Source of the DNA: Tenacibaculum sp. M341 | Lineage (GTDB): Bacteria > Bacteroidota > Bacteroidia > Flavobacteriales > Flavobacteriaceae | Length of the DNA: 64,000 nucleotides | Direction of reading: 5' to 3' | Assembly (NCBI RefSeq): GCF_004337695.1 | Contig: NZ_SJXJ01000005.1 | Coordinates: 62,001-126,000, forward strand | Shown here: in pieces, positions 1 to 9,719 of the stretch | How positions within the stretch are numbered: position 1 is the first letter of the stretch | How the letters are laid out: every line of letters starts with the position of its first letter | Notes under the pieces: model-generated | What the model was told of the DNA's origin: nothing | What the model saw: only the letters and a program-made list of their open reading frames with translations | The model's database searches: none | Translations under genes and position numbers: made by a program

Positions 1-4
1 ATAA

Positions 5-1876
<1,872 letters not shown>

Positions 1877-1887
1877 TTAATTATGAG

Positions 1888-1998
1888 TTTGAAATTACGA
1901 ATTGAGAGTTACTTAGATCGAGAAAAATAATTAAGACTTTTATAAAAAGTATTTATGATACTCGATCTAGTAAAGGTAAACTAATTCGTAATTTCAAA
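1888..1998. repeat. 111-bp imperfect palindrome between thiC and the ThiE paralogue
   Basis: Outer arms of 16 bp (1888-1903 and 1983-1998) are perfect inverted copies. Inner arms at 1909-1922 and 1961-1973 match except for one extra T, and a third short inverted pair lies near the centre. As RNA the whole element would fold into one long hairpin in the thi transcript. There is no ORF inside. It resembles a MITE or an emptied version of the inverted-repeat cassettes found later in the same operon, which is an inference. Confidence 0.75.
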
Positions 1999-2022
1999 TT
2001 TTTATTTCAGATTTAAAAAGAA

Positions 2023-2610
2023 ATGATTGTTTTAATAGCTCCAGAAACAGATGTTAAAAATGAAATTTCTATTCTTCATCAATTATTTGAAAACGGATTA
2101 GAATATTATCATTTAAGAAAACCTTCAAAAGATTATGAAGCACATGTAGCTTATTTAAAGTCTATTGATAAAAAGTATCATTCTAAGATTATAGTACACT
2201 ATTTTCATGAATTGATAAATGAATTCAATTTAAAAGGAATTCATTTTCAAGAACAAAAAAGGAGAGATGCATTAGAAAATGGAAGTGAATACTTTATTGG
2301 TTTAAATATGATGGGAAAAACAATGAGTAGTTCTTTTCATGAACCAGAAGATTTAGAAGCATGTGATATAGAATTTGATTATCATTTACTAAGTCCTGTT
2401 TTTTCGTCTATTTCTAAGCAAGGCTATGAAGGTAGAGGTTTTGATGTAAATCATATAGATAAAACTATTGTAGGAATGGGAGGAGTGATTTCAGAAACAA
2501 TTCCAAAAGTTTTAGAATTAGGATTTAAAGGAATTGGGGTTTTAGGCGGTGTATGGAATACCGATAATCCTGTAGAAAGTTTTAAAGAGATTAAAAGTCG
2601 TTATCACTAA
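2023..2610 (+). CDS. Thiamine phosphate synthase-like (ThiE/TenI) paralogue
   Basis: A 195-residue TIM-barrel protein of the ThiE/TenI superfamily. Visible family features are the N-terminal strand with YYHLRKPS (ThiE usually has a QLR-K motif here) and the C-terminal phosphate-binding loops around MGGV and GIGVLGGVW. It is shorter and more divergent than the second ThiE copy at 3869-4516. It may be a TenI-like or bifunctional helper rather than the main synthase. It starts 12 bp after a 111-bp hairpin element and ends 10 bp before thiD, so it is cotranscribed with the thiamine genes. Two ThiE-type genes in one operon is, to my knowledge, common in flavobacteria. Confidence 0.85.
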   Translation: MIVLIAPETDVKNEISILHQLFENGLEYYHLRKPSKDYEAHVAYLKSIDKKYHSKIIVHYFHELINEFNLKGIHFQEQKRRDALENGSEYFIGLNMMGKTMSSSFHEPEDLEACDIEFDYHLLSPVFSSISKQGYEGRGFDVNHIDKTIVGMGGVISETIPKVLELGFKGIGVLGGVWNTDNPVESFKEIKSRYH

Positions 2611-2620
2611 TTAGAACATC

Positions 2621-3376
2621 ATGAAAAATAAAAAATATATACTTACAATAGCAGGTTTAGATCCTTCAAGCGGAGCAGGATTGACTTCAGATATCAAAAC
2701 GTTTGAAGCTCATGGTTTATATGGGGTGTCAGTTTGTACCGCAGTAACAGTTCAAAACGATATCGATTTTAAAGAGTGTGTTTGGATTGATAAACAGATA
2801 ATTCTAAATCAAATTAAGGTACTTTTTGAAAGATTTGATATTCCAGTGGTAAAAATAGGAATTATCGAATCTTGGAATGTACTATTATCAGTAGTAACAA
2901 CATTAAAAAAACTGAATTCTGAAATTAAAATAGTAATTGATCCTGTGTTAAAGGCAACTGCGGGGTATTCATTTCATTCAGAAGAAAATCTAGAAGTTTT
3001 TGAAGAAGTGCTAAATCAATGCGATTTTATTACTCCGAATTATATTGAGATTCAAAATTTATTTCCTGAGAAAAACATAGAAGAGACAATCGAATTTATT
3101 GCTCAGAAAACAAATGTCTATTTGAAAGGAGGACATAGAGAAGATAAAAAAGGATGGGATGAGGTGTATCATAGTAAGATTGTACAATTAAATATTCCTC
3201 CAGTAGCAGATAAGGTTTTTGACAAACACGGTAGTGGTTGTGTTTTGTCTTCGGCTTTAGCATCTAATTTAGCACTAGATTTTTCTTTAGAAGACGCTTG
3301 TTTCAACACAAAAAAATATACAGAGTCTTTTTTAAATTCTAATGAATCTTTGCTAGGTGAGCATTTTCTTTTTTGA
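2621..3376 (+). CDS. thiD: Hydroxymethylpyrimidine/phosphomethylpyrimidine kinase ThiD
   Basis: Ribokinase-family enzyme that phosphorylates HMP and then HMP-P to HMP-PP, the pyrimidine substrate of ThiE. At 251 residues it is close to the usual 260-270. Visible motifs are the N-terminal GLDPSSGAGLTSDIKTF substrate loop, DPVLKATAGY, and the C-terminal anion-hole signature DKHGSGCVLSSALAS that holds the catalytic base region. It follows the ThiE paralogue by 10 bp and is followed by an S23-family gene that breaks the thi gene order. Cytoplasmic. Confidence 0.95.
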   Translation: MKNKKYILTIAGLDPSSGAGLTSDIKTFEAHGLYGVSVCTAVTVQNDIDFKECVWIDKQIILNQIKVLFERFDIPVVKIGIIESWNVLLSVVTTLKKLNSEIKIVIDPVLKATAGYSFHSEENLEVFEEVLNQCDFITPNYIEIQNLFPEKNIEETIEFIAQKTNVYLKGGHREDKKGWDEVYHSKIVQLNIPPVADKVFDKHGSGCVLSSALASNLALDFSLEDACFNTKKYTESFLNSNESLLGEHFLF

Positions 3377-3397
3377 GTAGTTAAGGATTTCAGAAGT

Positions 3398-3858
3398 GTA
3401 GGAGTTAAGTATATAAGAATTACATTTAAATATAAATAAAAATTGATATGATTAAGACAAAAAGTTTTGAAGATTTAATTGTTTGGAAAAAAGGACATGA
3501 GTTTGTGTTAGAAGTTTATAAAATGAGTAAATCGTTTCCCAAAGAAGAAATATACGGTTTAATCTCTCAGTTCAGAAGAGCGGCTGTTTCAATTACAGCT
3601 AACATTGCAGAAGGGTATAAAAGATTAAGTAATCAGGAAAAATTACGATTTTATAATATAGCACAAGCATCGTTAGAGGAATGTCGGTATTTTTTGATTT
3701 TATCAAAAGATTTAGGATATACAAATGATAATTCAAAACAAACAGAGTTAATAAAAGAAATAAGTAAAATGTTAAACGCATATTGTAGAAGCATAGCAAC
3801 AAAAAGTAGGTGATAAAACTCTTTAACTACTATAAATTCTACAATTCTTAACTCCTTC
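3398..3858. mobile_element. Candidate S23/IVP cassette 1, gene flanked by inverted repeats
   Basis: The four-helix-bundle gene 3448-3813 lies between a left arm at 3398-3421 and a right arm at 3835-3858. The right arm is the reverse complement of the left at 19 of 24 positions, with a 10-bp exact core AGGAGTTAAG. A second related pair lies just outside or inside the arms (GTAGTTAAGGA at 3377-3387, TCTTTAACTAC at 3819-3829). The layout recalls intervening sequences of 23S rRNA, where an S23 ORF sits between inverted repeats. Mobility itself is not shown. Confidence 0.45.
3448..3813 (+). CDS. Four-helix-bundle protein, S23/Avd (23S rRNA intervening-sequence) family
   Basis: A 121-residue helical protein with the family signature near the start (FEDLIVWKKGHEF, SFPKEEIYGLISQFRRA) and the conserved ITANIAEGYKR turn. 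The family contains ORFs found inside rRNA intervening sequences and the accessory Avd protein of diversity-generating retroelements, whose known members form basic pentamers. No reverse transcriptase or variable repeat is present here, so a retroelement role is not supported. It sits inside the thi operon between thiD and thiE, flanked by short inverted repeats, and has a relative at 5352-5705. Its cellular function is unknown. Confidence 0.9.
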   Translation: MIKTKSFEDLIVWKKGHEFVLEVYKMSKSFPKEEIYGLISQFRRAAVSITANIAEGYKRLSNQEKLRFYNIAQASLEECRYFLILSKDLGYTNDNSKQTELIKEISKMLNAYCRSIATKSR

Positions 3859-3868
3859 ATAAGAAGAA

Positions 3869-4516
3869 ATGATAAGTAAATTACAATATATAACACAAGG
3901 TGAGAGTCCAGAAGAGCATTTAGAAAATATTCAAAACGCATGTGCATCTGGATCTGAATGGGTACAGCTTCGACTGAAAGGTTTGGATAAAGAAATTGTT
4001 TTACAAACAGCTCAAAAAGCTAGAGAAATTACCGAGCATTACCAAACACGTTTAATTATTAATGATCATTATAAAATAGCAAAAGAAGTAAAGGCAGATG
4101 GTGTACATCTTGGTAAGCAAGATACATGTCCTACTGTTGCTCGAGATTATTTATACTCATGGCAAACGATTGGAGGAACAGCTAATACTTTAGATGATTG
4201 TCAGCAGTTGATACATAAAAAAGTAGATTATATAGGTTTAGGTCCCTATCGATTTACAGAAACCAAAAAGAATTTGAGTCCTGTATTAGGAATTTCAGGA
4301 TATAAAGTAATTATAGAAGAATTACAAACTGAAATTCCAATAATAGCCATAGGAGGCATAAAGTTAGAAGACACAACAGATATTTTACAAACAGGCGTTT
4401 ACGGAATAGCGGTTTCAGGAGAGATTACTAGAAACTTTAATTCAATACTTGAATTTCATAAAATATTAAAAACACCTAGTACGAATGAACAAGTATTCAA
4501 ATTAGGACAACAATAA
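3869..4516 (+). CDS. thiE: Thiamine phosphate synthase ThiE
   Basis: Joins HMP-PP with thiazole phosphate to give thiamine phosphate. The 215-residue protein has the full ThiE signature set: WVQLRLKG (substrate and Mg loop), [35 protein letters not shown], and the phosphate-binding [10 protein letters not shown] and GIAVSGEI loops. It is the more canonical of the two ThiE-type proteins in the operon. It lies 8 bp upstream of thiG, so the two are probably translated from the same mRNA. The start ATG follows the right inverted-repeat arm of the S23 cassette by 10 bp. Confidence 0.95.
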   Translation: MISKLQYITQGESPEEHLENIQNACASGSEWVQLRLKGLDKEIVLQTAQKAREITEHYQTRLIINDHYKIAKEVKADGVHLGKQDTCPTVARDYLYSWQTIGGTANTLDDCQQLIHKKVDYIGLGPYRFTETKKNLSPVLGISGYKVIIEELQTEIPIIAIGGIKLEDTTDILQTGVYGIAVSGEITRNFNSILEFHKILKTPSTNEQVFKLGQQ

Positions 4517-4524
4517 ACAATAAA

Positions 4525-5295
4525 ATGAACAACACACTAACCATAGCAGATAAAACATTTACCTCTCGATTATTTACAGGAACGGGAAAGTTCAGTTCAT
4601 CTCAATTAATGAAGGAAGCATTATTAGCTTCTGAGAGTGAGTTGGTAACCGTTGCATTGAAACGTGTAGATGTACAAAACGAAGAGGATGATATTTTAAC
4701 ACACCTAAATCATTCAAGAATAAATTTATTACCTAATACTTCTGGAGTAAGAACAGCTAAAGAAGCTGTTTTTGCAGCAGAATTATCAAGAGAAGCTTTA
4801 GAAACGAATTGGGTAAAGCTAGAGATTCATCCAGATCCAAGATATTTGTTACCAGATCCTATTGAAACTTTAAAAGCAGCTGAAGAACTTGTAAAGTTAG
4901 GCTTTGTAGTTATGCCTTATATTCATGCAGATCCTGTATTATGTAAGCGATTAGAAGAGGTAGGAACTCAATGTGTGATGCCTTTAGGAGCACCAATTGG
5001 AAGTAATAAAGGATTAAAAACTTTAGAGTTTTTAGAGATTATTGTAGAGCAGTCAAATGTACCAGTTATTGTTGATGCTGGTATAGGCGCACCATCTCAC
5101 GCTGCTCATGCTATGGAGTTAGGTGCAGATGCAGTGTTGGTAAATACAGCTATTGCAGTTTCTCAGAATCCAATTTCTATGGCTAAAGCATTTAAAATGT
5201 CAGTAGAAGCTGGTAGAATGGCATATGAAGCAAAGTTAGCACCTGTGAAAAATAAAGCAGAGGCTAGTAGTCCGTTGACATCATTCCTTAGTTAG
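4525..5295 (+). CDS. thiG: Thiazole synthase ThiG
   Basis: Builds the thiazole phosphate ring from deoxyxylulose phosphate, the ThiS thiocarboxylate sulfur and dehydroglycine. At 256 residues it has the normal length. The Schiff-base lysine is K98 in the WVKLEI motif, and the ligand loops [12 protein letters not shown] and [23 protein letters not shown] are present. It works with ThiH, which supplies dehydroglycine from tyrosine in this type of pathway. The stop codon at 5293-5295 runs directly into a TTTTGGC-type short repeat that begins the second S23 cassette. Confidence 0.97.
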   Translation: MNNTLTIADKTFTSRLFTGTGKFSSSQLMKEALLASESELVTVALKRVDVQNEEDDILTHLNHSRINLLPNTSGVRTAKEAVFAAELSREALETNWVKLEIHPDPRYLLPDPIETLKAAEELVKLGFVVMPYIHADPVLCKRLEEVGTQCVMPLGAPIGSNKGLKTLEFLEIIVEQSNVPVIVDAGIGAPSHAAHAMELGADAVLVNTAIAVSQNPISMAKAFKMSVEAGRMAYEAKLAPVKNKAEASSPLTSFLS

Positions 5296-5758
5296 CCTTT
5301 GGCTTTTGGCTTTTAGCAGTTGGCATATTTAAAATAGAATATAATAAAGTAATGAGAGATTACAAGAAATATGAAGTTTGGAAAAAGTCTCATAAGTTGG
5401 CTTTAGAAGTTTATAATCAAACAAAAAGTTTTCCTAAAGAAGAAATGTATGCTATTACTTCACAATTAAGAAGAGCATCGCTTTCGATTCCAACTAATAT
5501 TGTAGAAGGTACGAGTAGGAATTCAGAAAAAGAGTTTGCTTATTTTATCAATATTGCATCAGGATCTTCAGCAGAAGTAGAATATTTATTAGAGTTTTCA
5601 AAGTCACTTAAATACTTATCTGAAGAGCAGCATATAATGCTGCATAAAGAAGTGTTAGCTATTAGAAAGATGCTAAATGTATTATACAAAAAATTAAAAA
5701 ACTGATTATGTTAACAAATAAAGAGAAAGCCAAGAGCCAAGAGCCAAGAGCTAAAAGC
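5295..5758. mobile_element. Candidate S23/IVP cassette 2, flanked by inverted short tandem repeats
   Basis: The left side (5295-5324) carries tandem TTTTGGC units ending in TTTTAGC. The right side (5726-5758) carries three GCCAAGA units and then GCTAAAAGC, the same unit family in inverted orientation. The four-helix-bundle gene 5352-5705 lies between them. The right repeats are translated as the first residues of ThiH. This is the same layout as the cassette at 3398-3858 but with a different repeat sequence. Calling it mobile is an inference. Confidence 0.45.
5352..5705 (+). CDS. Four-helix-bundle protein, S23/Avd family, second copy
   Basis: A 117-residue relative of the protein at 3448-3813. 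It shares KKYEVWKKSHKLALEVY, KSFPKEEMYAITSQLRRA and the SIPTNIVEG turn, but is divergent enough to argue for independent acquisition rather than recent duplication. It sits between thiG and thiH, with its stop codon 2 bp before the ThiH start, so translation of thiH may now depend on termination of this gene. It is flanked by inverted TTGGC/GCCAA repeats. The family is clear; its function in this context is unknown. Confidence 0.9.
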   Translation: MRDYKKYEVWKKSHKLALEVYNQTKSFPKEEMYAITSQLRRASLSIPTNIVEGTSRNSEKEFAYFINIASGSSAEVEYLLEFSKSLKYLSEEQHIMLHKEVLAIRKMLNVLYKKLKN

Positions 5759-6859
5759 TTTTTAAAAGCATTTGAAAAATATAATTGGGATGAAGTATTA
5801 ACAGGTATCAACTCAAAAACATCTTTAGATGTTGAGCGAGCCTTATCAAAAAATAAACGAGATTTAGAAGATTTTAAAGCATTAATATCTCCTGCGGCTA
5901 AGCCCTTTTTAGAACAAATGGCACAAAAAAGTAGGATGCTTACAAAAAAGCGATTCGGAAATACAATACAAATGTATGCTCCGATGTATTTAAGTAACGA
6001 ATGTCAGAATATATGTACTTACTGTGGATTTAGTTTAACGAATAAAATTCCGAGAAGAACATTAACAGACGTAGAAATACTGAAGGAAGTAGCTTTTTTA
6101 AAAGATAAAGGATATGATCATATTTTATTAGTAACAGGAGAAGCTAATAGAACGGTTGGGGTAGATTATATAAAAAACGCCATTGAATTGATTCGTTCTC
6201 AGTTTTCAAATATTACCATTGAAGTTCAACCATTAGATCAAGAAGAATATGAGTTATTGATTGATAGTGGATTGTATGCTGTATTGGTGTATCAAGAAAC
6301 CTATCATAAAGATGAATACAAAAAACACCATCCGAAGGGAAGAAAATCAAATTTTGAATATAGATTAGATACACCCGATAGATTAGGTAAAGCAGGAATT
6401 CATAAAATAGGTTTAGGAGCTTTATTTGGATTGGAAGATTGGCGTGCAGATAGTTTTTTTACTGCACTTCATTTACGATATTTACAGAAAACATACTGGA
6501 AAACGAAGTATTCAATTTCATTTCCTAGGTTGCGTCCACATTCGGGAGGTTTAGAACCGAAAGTTGAAATGACAGATTCAGATTTGGTGCAAGCAATTTG
6601 TGCATTTCGTTTGTTAGATGAGGATGTAGAATTATCAATGTCTACTAGAGAAAGCGAAGTTTTTAGAAATAATATTGTACATATTGGTGCAACATCAATG
6701 AGTGCAGAATCTAAAACAAATCCTGGAGGATATGCAGTGGAACCACAATCTTTAGAACAATTTGAAATTTCAGATGAACGTAGTACAGAAGAAATTGTTT
6801 CTATGTTAAAAAATCAAGGTTTAGAAGTGGTTTGGAAAGATTGGGAACACTTTAGTTAA
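5708..6859 (+). CDS. thiH: 2-Iminoacetate (dehydroglycine) synthase ThiH
   Basis: Radical-SAM tyrosine lyase that supplies dehydroglycine to ThiG. The cluster motif C-x3-C-x2-C is intact at C99, C103 and C106 (NECQNICTYCGF). SFPRLRPHSGG and the C-terminal ThiH-type region are present, and the length of 383 is near normal. The start is odd. The only upstream ATG in frame (5708) is followed by residues KAKSQEPRAKS, translated from a short tandem repeat, before family homology begins at about FLKAFEKYNWDEV. The native N-terminus seems to have been replaced when the repeat or S23 cassette arrived. Confidence 0.95.
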   Translation: MLTNKEKAKSQEPRAKSFLKAFEKYNWDEVLTGINSKTSLDVERALSKNKRDLEDFKALISPAAKPFLEQMAQKSRMLTKKRFGNTIQMYAPMYLSNECQNICTYCGFSLTNKIPRRTLTDVEILKEVAFLKDKGYDHILLVTGEANRTVGVDYIKNAIELIRSQFSNITIEVQPLDQEEYELLIDSGLYAVLVYQETYHKDEYKKHHPKGRKSNFEYRLDTPDRLGKAGIHKIGLGALFGLEDWRADSFFTALHLRYLQKTYWKTKYSISFPRLRPHSGGLEPKVEMTDSDLVQAICAFRLLDEDVELSMSTRESEVFRNNIVHIGATSMSAESKTNPGGYAVEPQSLEQFEISDERSTEEIVSMLKNQGLEVVWKDWEHFS

Positions 6860-6953
6860 GTTTACAGGTTATTAGTTTGTAGTGGACAGTATTTTTGATA
6901 ATTTTTGTTTGAAAAGCATTTAAAATATTAGTTTGATAAAAAATAAACTTTAA

Positions 6954-6975
6954 GCCAAAAGCCAAAAGCCAAAAC
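6954..6975. repeat. Solitary GCCAAAA tandem repeat before the ThiF-like gene
   Basis: Three units of GCCAAAA end directly at the start codon of the E1-like gene at 6977. They belong to the same unit family as the repeats flanking the S23 gene at 5352-5705, in the orientation of the right-hand side, but no partner array or S23 ORF is nearby. The 117-bp thiH-to-ThiF gap holds nothing else recognisable. Confidence 0.6.
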
Positions 6976-6976
6976 A

Positions 6977-8032
6977 ATGTTAAATAAAGAAGAGCAAAAA
7001 CAATATAACCGTCATCTTATTTTAGAAGAAATAGGAGAGGCGGGGCAATTAAAATTAAAGCAAGCCAAAGTTTTGGTAATTGGTGCAGGTGGATTAGGCT
7101 GTCCTATTTTACAATATTTAACAGCAGCTGGAGTAGGTACCATTGGTATTGTTGATGATGATGTAGTCGATCAAAGTAATTTACAACGCCAGATTCTGTA
7201 TTCAATGAGTGATATCGGAATCTCTAAAGCAGAAACGGCAGCAAAACGATTATCTGGTTTGAATCCGTTTATTGATTTTAAAGTCTTTAATGAAAAATTA
7301 ACTAGAGAAAATGCTGTTTCTATTTTTAAACAGTTTGATATTGTTGTAGATGGGAGCGATAATTTTCAGACGAGATATTTATGTAACGATGCAGCTGTTT
7401 TAGCTAACAAATCATTAGTGTATGGAGCTATTTTTAAATTCGAAGGGCAAGTTACTGTGTTCAATTTTAACAATAGTGCTACTTACAGATGTTTGTATCC
7501 AACTCCGCCAGGACCAAATGAAGTTCCAAATTGTTCAGAAATAGGAGTTTTGGGAGTTTTACCAGGAATCATTGGAACTTTACAGGCAAATGAAGTAATA
7601 AAAATGGTTTGTGGAATAGGTGAGGTTTTAGTGAACAAATTATTAGTTTTTGATGCTTTAAGTATGCGTCAATTAGTATTAAATTATCAAAAAACAGAAG
7701 CATCTGAAGTTACTAATTTAGAAGATAATTATGATTTTTTCTGTGGAATAATTCCTACAGAAAATGAAATTACTTTGGAAGACTTACAAAACAATATTGA
7801 AACATATCATTTATTAGACGTACGTGAATATTGGGAAAGAGAGCAGAAACATATAGGAGGTCAACACATTCCTCTTGGAGAATTACCAAATCGATTTGCT
7901 GAGGTCCTTACAGATAAGCCTTTGGTAGTTTATTGTAAATCTGGTATTAGAAGTAAACGCGCTATTGAGTTTTTAGAAGATCATTTAACTGAAGTATCTC
8001 TAATTAATTTATCCGGAGGCATAAAAGGTTAA
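6977..8032 (+). CDS. ThiF/MoeB/HesA-family sulfur-carrier adenylyltransferase with C-terminal rhodanese domain
   Basis: E1-like enzyme expected to adenylate the C-terminus of ThiS (or MoaD) so that it can take up sulfur. Residues 1-235 form the Rossmann E1 domain, with the ATP loop GAGGLGCPILQYL, the DDVVDQSNLQRQILY segment and the GSDNFQTRYLCND loop. Residues 260-350 form a rhodanese domain with DVREYWE and the active-site loop VVYCKSGIRS, which may carry persulfide sulfur. The usual zinc tetracysteine of ThiF/MoeB is not recognisable: the first pair is reduced to YRC and the C-terminal CxxC is absent. Last gene of the thi operon. Confidence 0.9.
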   Translation: MLNKEEQKQYNRHLILEEIGEAGQLKLKQAKVLVIGAGGLGCPILQYLTAAGVGTIGIVDDDVVDQSNLQRQILYSMSDIGISKAETAAKRLSGLNPFIDFKVFNEKLTRENAVSIFKQFDIVVDGSDNFQTRYLCNDAAVLANKSLVYGAIFKFEGQVTVFNFNNSATYRCLYPTPPGPNEVPNCSEIGVLGVLPGIIGTLQANEVIKMVCGIGEVLVNKLLVFDALSMRQLVLNYQKTEASEVTNLEDNYDFFCGIIPTENEITLEDLQNNIETYHLLDVREYWEREQKHIGGQHIPLGELPNRFAEVLTDKPLVVYCKSGIRSKRAIEFLEDHLTEVSLINLSGGIKG

Positions 8033-8060
8033 TATTTGTATTAATCGATGATAAAAACCA

Positions 8061-8087
8061 AAGTCGCTACTTTTAGTAGCGACTTTT
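8061..8087. terminator. Terminator hairpin of the thi operon, likely bidirectional
   Basis: 10-bp stem AAGTCGCTAC / GTAGCGACTT with a TTTTA loop, followed by T residues. It lies between convergent genes ending at 8032 (+) and 8104 (-). Confidence 0.85.
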
Positions 8088-8103
8088 CTATTCTTACTTT
8101 AGA

Positions 8104-9507
8104 TTAAAAACTAATGTCACCTGTGTTAGCATTCACTCTAAAACTAGTTACATTCACTTTATTTTTATCGAAATAACCAAGAGTAACAGGAAATGATTTA
8201 GAAACTCCTAACCCATTAATAATTTTAACAGTACAATCTGTAAGAGGACCATTATCAGGTCCATAATAAACAAGATCAACAGAATAATTTCCTGAAGGAA
8301 TATTTGAAGTCCAATAAATATTTTCAGGACCAAAACCTTCTGTATTATCTCTATCTAAATAACCGCCTGAACTAGAGGTTGGATTGTCAAAAAAAATCGT
8401 TTCTCCAAAAGGATCTGTTACATGTAAATCGATGTCAGTTGTGGTATTCCAGCTTAAGCCAATATGAATTACACCATTACTATCAGTTAAATCATCTAAG
8501 TCTTCATCTTCTATAATTACAGTTTCATTTAAATTATCAATCCAATCATTAAAAGAAGTTCCTAACGTATCAATATTATCTCTAATATTGTTAATATGGT
8601 CTGTAATGTTGCCTAAGTCAAAATCATCAAAAAAGCTTAAGTCGATATTAGAAGAATTACCTTCAAAATCGTCATCGTTATTTTGTTCTTCATCAGATAG
8701 ATCGTCTAAATCACCAAATATCTTTTCATCTGTAATTTTATTTAGGTTATCAGACATTTTACAAACAAAATTTTTATCAGATTTATTTAAAATTTTACTA
8801 ACTCTACAAGGTGCGTTAATTAGTTTTGTTTTAGTGTCTTTAAGAATATCAATAAATTCATCTAATTTTAAATCGAAAAACTCATCTAAATCATCCGAAG
8901 AGGAAACTTTAGAAGTTGTAGGAAGAGATTTTTTATATAAATATTTTTCAAAATTTTTAATAGGAGTAGGAAAAGAACGATTTGTAGTTTTTACATTTTT
9001 AGAAACTCTATTACTCGTAGTTTCATTGTTAAAAATAACTTCAATATCATTGTTAGAAACTTTAGTCTCGTATAATAATGTCCCAAGTCGATTGTTCCAA
9101 TCATATTCATAATAACGCATTAAAAATGTATTATTACCAGTTGTTTCTACTGCATATAAAAAAGGTAATCTTTGATTGGTAGCAGTGTTAATTCCGTACA
9201 TAAATTCAGGTTCACTGTTATTGTTTAATAAAACAATCCACTCAGTTTTGGTATCTACGTCAGAAATATACAGTTTGTCAATATTTCCAATTAAGCCATT
9301 AGAATTTTGACCTAATGCAGTAACCTGAAAAGTATTATCTCTTAGAGTTATTTGAGGAGTTTCAGATAGAATGGAACTGTTTGGAGTATAAAAATTGATA
9401 TCAATAGAGGTCAAAATATCATTGTCAATAGGATTTGTACTATCGTCAGAAGAATCACCGCAACTGATAAGAGAAATAAAGATAAAAGTAAATAGTATTT
9501 TTTTCAT
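8104..9507 (-). CDS. YfaP-like (DUF2135) domain lipoprotein
   Basis: A 467-residue secreted lipoprotein. The N-terminus has a short lysine-led signal and lipobox FISLISC with the lipidated Cys near residue 16, followed by acidic residues. The middle is acidic and low-complexity (about residues 200-330, rich in D, E and N), probably a flexible linker. The C-terminal 110 residues match the DUF2135/YfaP beta-sandwich: IGLSWNTTTDIDLHVTDPFG, GGYLDRDNTEGFGPENIYW and GNYSVDLVYYG. The ligand is unknown; related domains occur in secreted and inter-alpha-trypsin-inhibitor-like proteins. It is monocistronic, with a TACATTTG promoter element just upstream. Confidence 0.8.
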   Translation of the reverse strand: MKKILFTFIFISLISCGDSSDDSTNPIDNDILTSIDINFYTPNSSILSETPQITLRDNTFQVTALGQNSNGLIGNIDKLYISDVDTKTEWIVLLNNNSEPEFMYGINTATNQRLPFLYAVETTGNNTFLMRYYEYDWNNRLGTLLYETKVSNNDIEVIFNNETTSNRVSKNVKTTNRSFPTPIKNFEKYLYKKSLPTTSKVSSSDDLDEFFDLKLDEFIDILKDTKTKLINAPCRVSKILNKSDKNFVCKMSDNLNKITDEKIFGDLDDLSDEEQNNDDDFEGNSSNIDLSFFDDFDLGNITDHINNIRDNIDTLGTSFNDWIDNLNETVIIEDEDLDDLTDSNGVIHIGLSWNTTTDIDLHVTDPFGETIFFDNPTSSSGGYLDRDNTEGFGPENIYWTSNIPSGNYSVDLVYYGPDNGPLTDCTVKIINGLGVSKSFPVTLGYFDKNKVNVTSFRVNANTGDISF

Positions 9508-9531
9508 GATTTCGGTTTTATAGGTTTAGTA

Positions 9532-9539
9532 CAAATGTA
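9532..9539 (-). promoter_or_regulatory. -7 promoter element of the YfaP-like lipoprotein gene
   Basis: Minus-strand TACATTTG fits the Bacteroidota -7 consensus TAnnTTTG and lies 24 bp upstream of the start codon. No TTG at the right distance is visible. Confidence 0.5.
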
Positions 9540-9669
9540 TCTTTCTGTCAAAAGCCTTAATATCCTTATTAATAAGTAATTTGATTAAAGCTAATAGTCT
9601 AGTTAAGGATGTTAAAATATAATCATGTAAAATGTATTCTGTTGCTTATTTTAGCAAGCGAAAAACTTT

Positions 9670-9685
9670 TTGGCATATTCTTTGA
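9670..9685 (+). promoter_or_regulatory. Weak sigma-54-like element
   Basis: TTGGCATATTCTTTGA resembles a -24/-12 promoter (TGGCA, short spacer, TTG), but the -12 GC dinucleotide is TG. It sits 35 bp upstream of the DUF4476 gene. No TAnnTTTG element is seen in the same gap. Confidence 0.3.
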
Positions 9686-9719
9686 AAAAGAGTTGATCTA
9701 ACCTTTAAACAATTATTAT

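Noticed and set aside
3448-5705. Diversity-generating retroelement
   Set aside because: Avd-family proteins are present but no reverse transcriptase, template repeat or variable gene lies nearby.
8588-9112. 174-codon plus-strand ORF inside the YfaP-like lipoprotein gene
   Set aside because: Antisense to a gene with signal peptide and recognised domain; composition is a Ser/Leu-rich shadow of acidic codons.
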